Shown here: one piece after another, positions 52,827 to 55,206 of the stretch | How positions within the stretch are numbered: the stretch's first letter is position 1 | Layout of the letters: each line of letters begins with the position of its first letter | From: an uncultured Bacteroides sp. | GTDB taxonomy: Bacteria; Bacteroidota; Bacteroidia; Bacteroidales; Bacteroidaceae | NCBI GenBank assembly: GCA_949288715.1 | Contig: CASELH010000011.1 | Coordinates: 1-55,206, forward strand | DNA length: 55,206 bases | Direction of reading: 5' to 3' | Notes under the pieces: model-generated | What the model saw: the letters and a program-made list of their open reading frames with translations, nothing else | What the model was told of the DNA's origin: nothing | Database searches by the model: none | Made by a program: the position numbers and the translations under genes

Positions 52827-52924
52827 TATGGTTAGACGGCGTTGCCGTCAGCAACACTCTCCCCTCGTTGCCTCGTTTCTTTATCCCCTCGTCAACTAAT
52901 AAAAAACAAGCATTTTTCCTCTCG

Positions 52925-53023
52925 TTTCTCGGGCTGTCCTACGAACAGGCGTTCATGAACGGTCTGGACGTGGACGAACTGGAGCAAAACTTCCGCTATG
53001 TTTATTCCCTGCTTAAAGCCTGA
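52925..53023 (+). pseudogene. C-terminal gene fragment
   Basis: An open frame without a start encodes FLGLSYEQAFMNGLDVDELE and on, ending YSLLKA and TGA at 53021-53023. Composition and codon use look coding and GC-rich, unlike the AT-rich DNA around it. I do not recognise the family. It is probably the tail of a gene cut by insertion of the element to its right or by an earlier deletion. Confidence 0.35.
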
Positions 53024-53087
53024 CGCTGTTTAGTCTTTTTAACTCCCACTATTTTGAACGATTGTTTAAGACGTGCCGTTTTTTCAC

Positions 53088-53095
53088 TACCTTTG
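53088..53095 (+). promoter_or_regulatory. Promoter -7 element ahead of the recombinase remnant
   Basis: TACCTTTG followed at once by ATG at 53101, which opens an 18-codon frame (MKQNPTTWTRLRGKEEAI) and then stops. This looks like the original start of the gene whose tail is at 53121-53240. Confidence 0.35.
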
Positions 53096-53120
53096 AAGCC
53101 ATGAAGCAAAATCCGACGAC

Positions 53121-53240
53121 ATGGACAAGGCTCAGGGGCAAAGAGGAAGCGATATAAAGACCACAGCTATATATCTTCATACCTCGAATGCACATAAAGC
53201 CAAAATTTCAAATTCGCTTGATTCGTTGGATGATTCATAG
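53121..53240 (+). pseudogene. Tyrosine recombinase remnant (C-terminal end)
   Basis: The frame encodes MDKAQGQRGSDIKTTAIYLH and then TSNAHKAKISNSLDSLDDS before TAG. SDIKTTAIYLH is the segment around the catalytic tyrosine of XerD-like integrases (usual form HSDIKTTxIYxH), and the tail also fits. The rest of the protein is missing, and the nearby start at 53101 is in another frame, so the gene seems internally deleted. In rAID clusters a recombinase of this type stands at the head of the immunity array, as here. Confidence 0.5.
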
Positions 53241-53324
53241 GTGCAGCTATTAGATGCCGGGTGTCGGTTATCGAAACATCCTACACCTAAGGGTGCATTT
53301 ATTAATACATTAGATATAACAGAC

Positions 53325-53912
53325 ATGAGAATATTATATTGCTTATTCCTTTTTCCTCTTACCTATGCCATAGCGGAAAATGACTGTATGGAACAAAATT
53401 CAGCAAAGTATCATTCTTTGACTGAACAAGACACCCTTTATATAGAAACAGAAAAAACAGAATTTGAGATTCTATATAGGCTGTGTTTTAATCAGCAAGG
53501 TAAAAAGCATGTTGTTTTTGAGTTGAAAGCAATAGATGATAGTAGCATTGACTTTATGCAAAGTTGTACAATCAATGGAGCAAGAAAGTTTGATTGCTTT
53601 GCCGTGTATGATAATGTAGCGGACGGAAATCGTTTCTTATTCTTTGATTATGAAAGTAAAATTGCTTACATAACGCCTACTTGTTTTTCCGGTTTCTATC
53701 CAATATACAGTTCTGTGGACTTTTCAAAAACGGAAGTTTTGCTACAAAATGAACACTCCCGCTTAGAGCAGCCAAGTGATACGTTAAGTATTGATAATGA
53801 TATGGTTTATGTTCCATTTGACTGTAATAATCGAATTGTAAAGGCAACTTTTGTTCCATGCTCCCAAGTGGGAAAGGGCAATAAATATCTAGCAACGAAA
53901 GATAGCATCTGA
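53325..53912 (+). CDS. Secreted protein of unknown function, first gene of AT-rich array
   Basis: 195 aa from ATG 53325 (MRILYCLFLFPLTYAIAEND), a plausible signal peptide; an in-frame start at 53241 would bury it. The mature part is beta-rich with no motif I recognise. AT-rich codon use contrasts with the genome to the left. It heads a run of three genes and a partial fourth, all plus strand, with short gaps. Given the Tdi1-like gene downstream, it may be an immunity protein against a periplasm-acting toxin; this is inference only. Confidence 0.65.
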   Translation: MRILYCLFLFPLTYAIAENDCMEQNSAKYHSLTEQDTLYIETEKTEFEILYRLCFNQQGKKHVVFELKAIDDSSIDFMQSCTINGARKFDCFAVYDNVADGNRFLFFDYESKIAYITPTCFSGFYPIYSSVDFSKTEVLLQNEHSRLEQPSDTLSIDNDMVYVPFDCNNRIVKATFVPCSQVGKGNKYLATKDSI

Positions 53913-53949
53913 CGATGCTCCTTTCCAACCATTAATAATAATTGAGCAC

Positions 53950-54387
53950 ATGAAAATAGTTATATCATTACTCCTTTTATTGTTGTTGCCCCTAATGCAA
54001 AGTTGTGGGTTTGTATATGAACGGCATCTTACTGAAAACTATTATTTGATAGCGGTAGATACCAAAGAAGATATGGACGTGTGTTATCATCGACAAAACG
54101 ATGATGATGCGCCTTATATGGGAATAACCGGAGCGAGTGTTTACGCAGTGGGATATGACGATGATTTTATTCTGGTCAAGGCATATCGCGCTTTGAAGGA
54201 CAGCATGGGAATATCCTTACAACGTTATAACAAGAATGCGACCGAGTATTACATCATTCCCGTAAATAACGCACAAGAAGCGTGGGAAGCACAAGAAAAC
54301 AAATTCGGGGCTTTCAGTAAAAAGGACTTTGAAGTTAAACGGAAAGAATTGGGAGTGTCGGATGATATAATTTTCAAGAGGATATAA
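53950..54387 (+). CDS. Small lipoprotein of unknown function (possible immunity lipoprotein)
   Basis: 145 aa. Lipoprotein signal with LMQSC (Cys19). The mature part alternates beta strands (ENYYLIAVDTKEDMDVCYH, ASVYAVGYDDDFILVKAYR, TEYYIIPV) with a helical C-terminal end. Small lipoproteins of this kind are often immunity proteins to secreted toxins, but I cannot name the family. It starts 37 bp after the previous gene; the repeated hairpin follows it at 54404. Confidence 0.65.
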   Translation: MKIVISLLLLLLLPLMQSCGFVYERHLTENYYLIAVDTKEDMDVCYHRQNDDDAPYMGITGASVYAVGYDDDFILVKAYRALKDSMGISLQRYNKNATEYYIIPVNNAQEAWEAQENKFGAFSKKDFEVKRKELGVSDDIIFKRI

Positions 54388-54403
54388 ATATATTATTAAC
54401 GAA

Positions 54404-54440
54404 GCAGGATAACGGGCAAGCCGTTCCCTGCTGAACCATT
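54404..54440 (+). repeat. Intergenic hairpin repeat of the immunity array, copy 1
   Basis: GCAGG-AT-AACGG, loop GCAAG, CCGTT-C-CCTGC, then AACCATTA. Nearly the same sequence lies at 55076-55112. The shared AACCATTA tail also occurs in the gap at 53925. Confidence 0.75.
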
Positions 54441-54462
54441 ATCAACCGTAAAACGTAGAAAT

Positions 54463-55053
54463 ATGTACGAAGAATTTTTAGAAAAAAGCCTTAATAGTAA
54501 GAAGCAAGCAGTAGATGATGTCTTTATCGCTAAATATGCTGATTTGTCTTATCCTGAACTGACTGCTTTATGGCAAGAAGTTGGATTGGGCAGCTATTGT
54601 GATGGAATGCTTAAAATCATAAATCCGTCAGATTACCAAGATGTACTAAACTCTTGTTATGTTATGGACTATGACAAATCGTTTCTTCCATTCATGTGTA
54701 CGGTTTTTGGTGATGTTTTTGCCTATGTGGAAAATTCAAAATTGAACAACTACATCGTTTATTTGAATGTCAGATACGGAACATATTTAATACTTCCGGA
54801 TAATCTCGTATTATTGCTGAATAAAATAATCTTTAACAAAAGCATATTGAAAGGTTGGCTTGATTTAGAAAATTATCCTGCAATGCAAGAAGTAATCGGA
54901 ACTCCGGGCTATGACGAGTGTTTCGGATATACCCCACTGCTGGCAATGGGTGGAAGTGAAAGCATTGATAATGTTAGGATTGTCAAGACACTTCCTTATA
55001 TAGATATAAGTACACAAACAATCGGTAGATTCAAAGATTCAAATATATTCTGA
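54463..55053 (+). CDS. T6SS immunity Tdi1-like / DUF1851 (GAD-like) protein
   Basis: 196 aa, cytoplasmic. The N-terminal GAD-like part has SYCDGMLKIINPSDYQDVLN (residues about 45-64). A central strand region contains FMCTVFGDVFAYVE, and the C-terminal motif PGYDECFGYTPLLAMGGSES (about 147-166) is characteristic of DUF1851/Tdi1_C proteins. Tdi1 neutralises a type VI secreted DNase in Agrobacterium, and relatives are common as orphan immunity genes. No toxin or secretion gene is nearby, so it fits an acquired defence role. AT-rich and flanked on both sides by the same intergenic hairpin. Confidence 0.75.
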   Translation: MYEEFLEKSLNSKKQAVDDVFIAKYADLSYPELTALWQEVGLGSYCDGMLKIINPSDYQDVLNSCYVMDYDKSFLPFMCTVFGDVFAYVENSKLNNYIVYLNVRYGTYLILPDNLVLLLNKIIFNKSILKGWLDLENYPAMQEVIGTPGYDECFGYTPLLAMGGSESIDNVRIVKTLPYIDISTQTIGRFKDSNIF

Positions 55054-55075
55054 GTTTGAAAGAGGTTATAACAAC

Positions 55076-55112
55076 GCAGGATAACGGACAAGCCGTTTCT
55101 TGCTAACCCATT
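55076..55112 (+). repeat. Intergenic hairpin repeat of the immunity array, copy 2
   Basis: GCAGGATAACGGACAAGCCG and on to the tail AACCCATTA; about 31 of 37 positions match copy 1 at 54404. Confidence 0.75.
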
Positions 55113-55150
55113 ACAGACAAAAATAAATCAAGATTTTGGAACAATAGCTT

Positions 55151-55206
55151 ATGAAAAAGATTATTGATTACCTGTTTTACAGGTATTATCTAATTTCCAT
55201 CAAGAA
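55151..55206 (+). CDS. Fourth array gene, partial (cut by window end)
   Basis: ATG at 55151 opens MKKIIDYLFYRYYLISIK, basic and hydrophobic, probably the start of a membrane protein. It lies 97 bp after the Tdi1-like gene and directly after the second hairpin repeat. Too short to name. Confidence 0.5.
   Translation, partial: MKKIIDYLFYRYYLISIK

Noticed and set aside
52539-52835. 98-codon and 60-codon open frames across the inverted repeat
   Set aside because: They run through the palindrome without a credible start or family similarity. The short frame QEALSKRMELEE in the left arm is the more coding-like one, but it is only a fragment.

Overview
The window looks like a high-GC member of the Bacteroidales, most likely Bacteroidaceae. 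It carries three SusC/SusD systems, the Bacteroides-type promoter signature (TTTG, about 20 bp, TAnnTTTG) ahead of many genes, A-rich start regions, and families typical of Bacteroides. By eye the GC content is in the mid-50s % up to about 52 kb and falls to the high 30s % in the last 2 kb, which looks transferred. No rRNA or tRNA genes were seen.

Layout. (1) 1-88: the start of an IS3-type transposase running off the left edge. (2) 271-5727: a complete beta-mannan/mannobiose operon: GH26 mannanase lipoprotein, GH130 mannosylglucose phosphorylase, GPH-type symporter and mannobiose 2-epimerase. (3) 5797-9258: rsmI, a coiled-coil lipoprotein, a YjjG-like HAD phosphatase, a MarC membrane protein and a tiny ORF. 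(4) 9321-32212: a phase-variable outer-membrane nutrient-uptake locus (shufflon). One complete susC-susD-lipoprotein operon (25346-32212, plus strand) has a promoter, signal peptide and N-terminal domain. Two further susC-susD-lipoprotein sets (14521-9321 and 22027-16332, minus strand) lack the promoter and the first 67 codons of susC. All three susC genes share a 71-bp segment (perfect between the active copy and cassette A, two mismatches in cassette B). Its upstream end is a 15-bp near-palindrome that closely fits the site known for the Bacteroides tyrosine invertase Tsr. A tyrosine recombinase (23719-24891) lies beside the active promoter, and an Rpn-type nuclease and an AAA ATPase also lie in the invertible stretch. 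(5) 32318-33619: an AAA/DUF4143 ATPase. (6) 34183-40350: hflX, a DUF4954 protein, class I fumarase and a TerB-DnaJ co-chaperone. (7) 47686-40366, minus strand: frr, rsgA and an adaptor/RND/TolC efflux operon. (8) 47848-52099: a YidE/AspT-type transporter, a Bcr/CflA drug transporter and aroA. (9) 52.1-55.2 kb: debris of a mobile element (large inverted repeat, a gene tail, a tyrosine-recombinase remnant), then an AT-rich array of probable interbacterial-immunity genes separated by a repeated hairpin. This resembles the recombinase-associated acquired interbacterial defence (rAID) clusters of Bacteroidales.

The less obvious content lies between genes. Many gaps hold long palindromes whose arms are tandem repeats of fixed period (7 bp at five loci, 9-10 bp at two or three, 11 bp at two). 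Four other gaps hold direct arrays with an exact 22-bp period (five, five, five and seven units). Unit sequences differ from locus to locus while the period stays fixed. Several palindromes are bracketed by the same pair of short motifs (GGGAATTTAG at the left, GATAAATTATC at the right), and the right motif lies close upstream of the next start codon.
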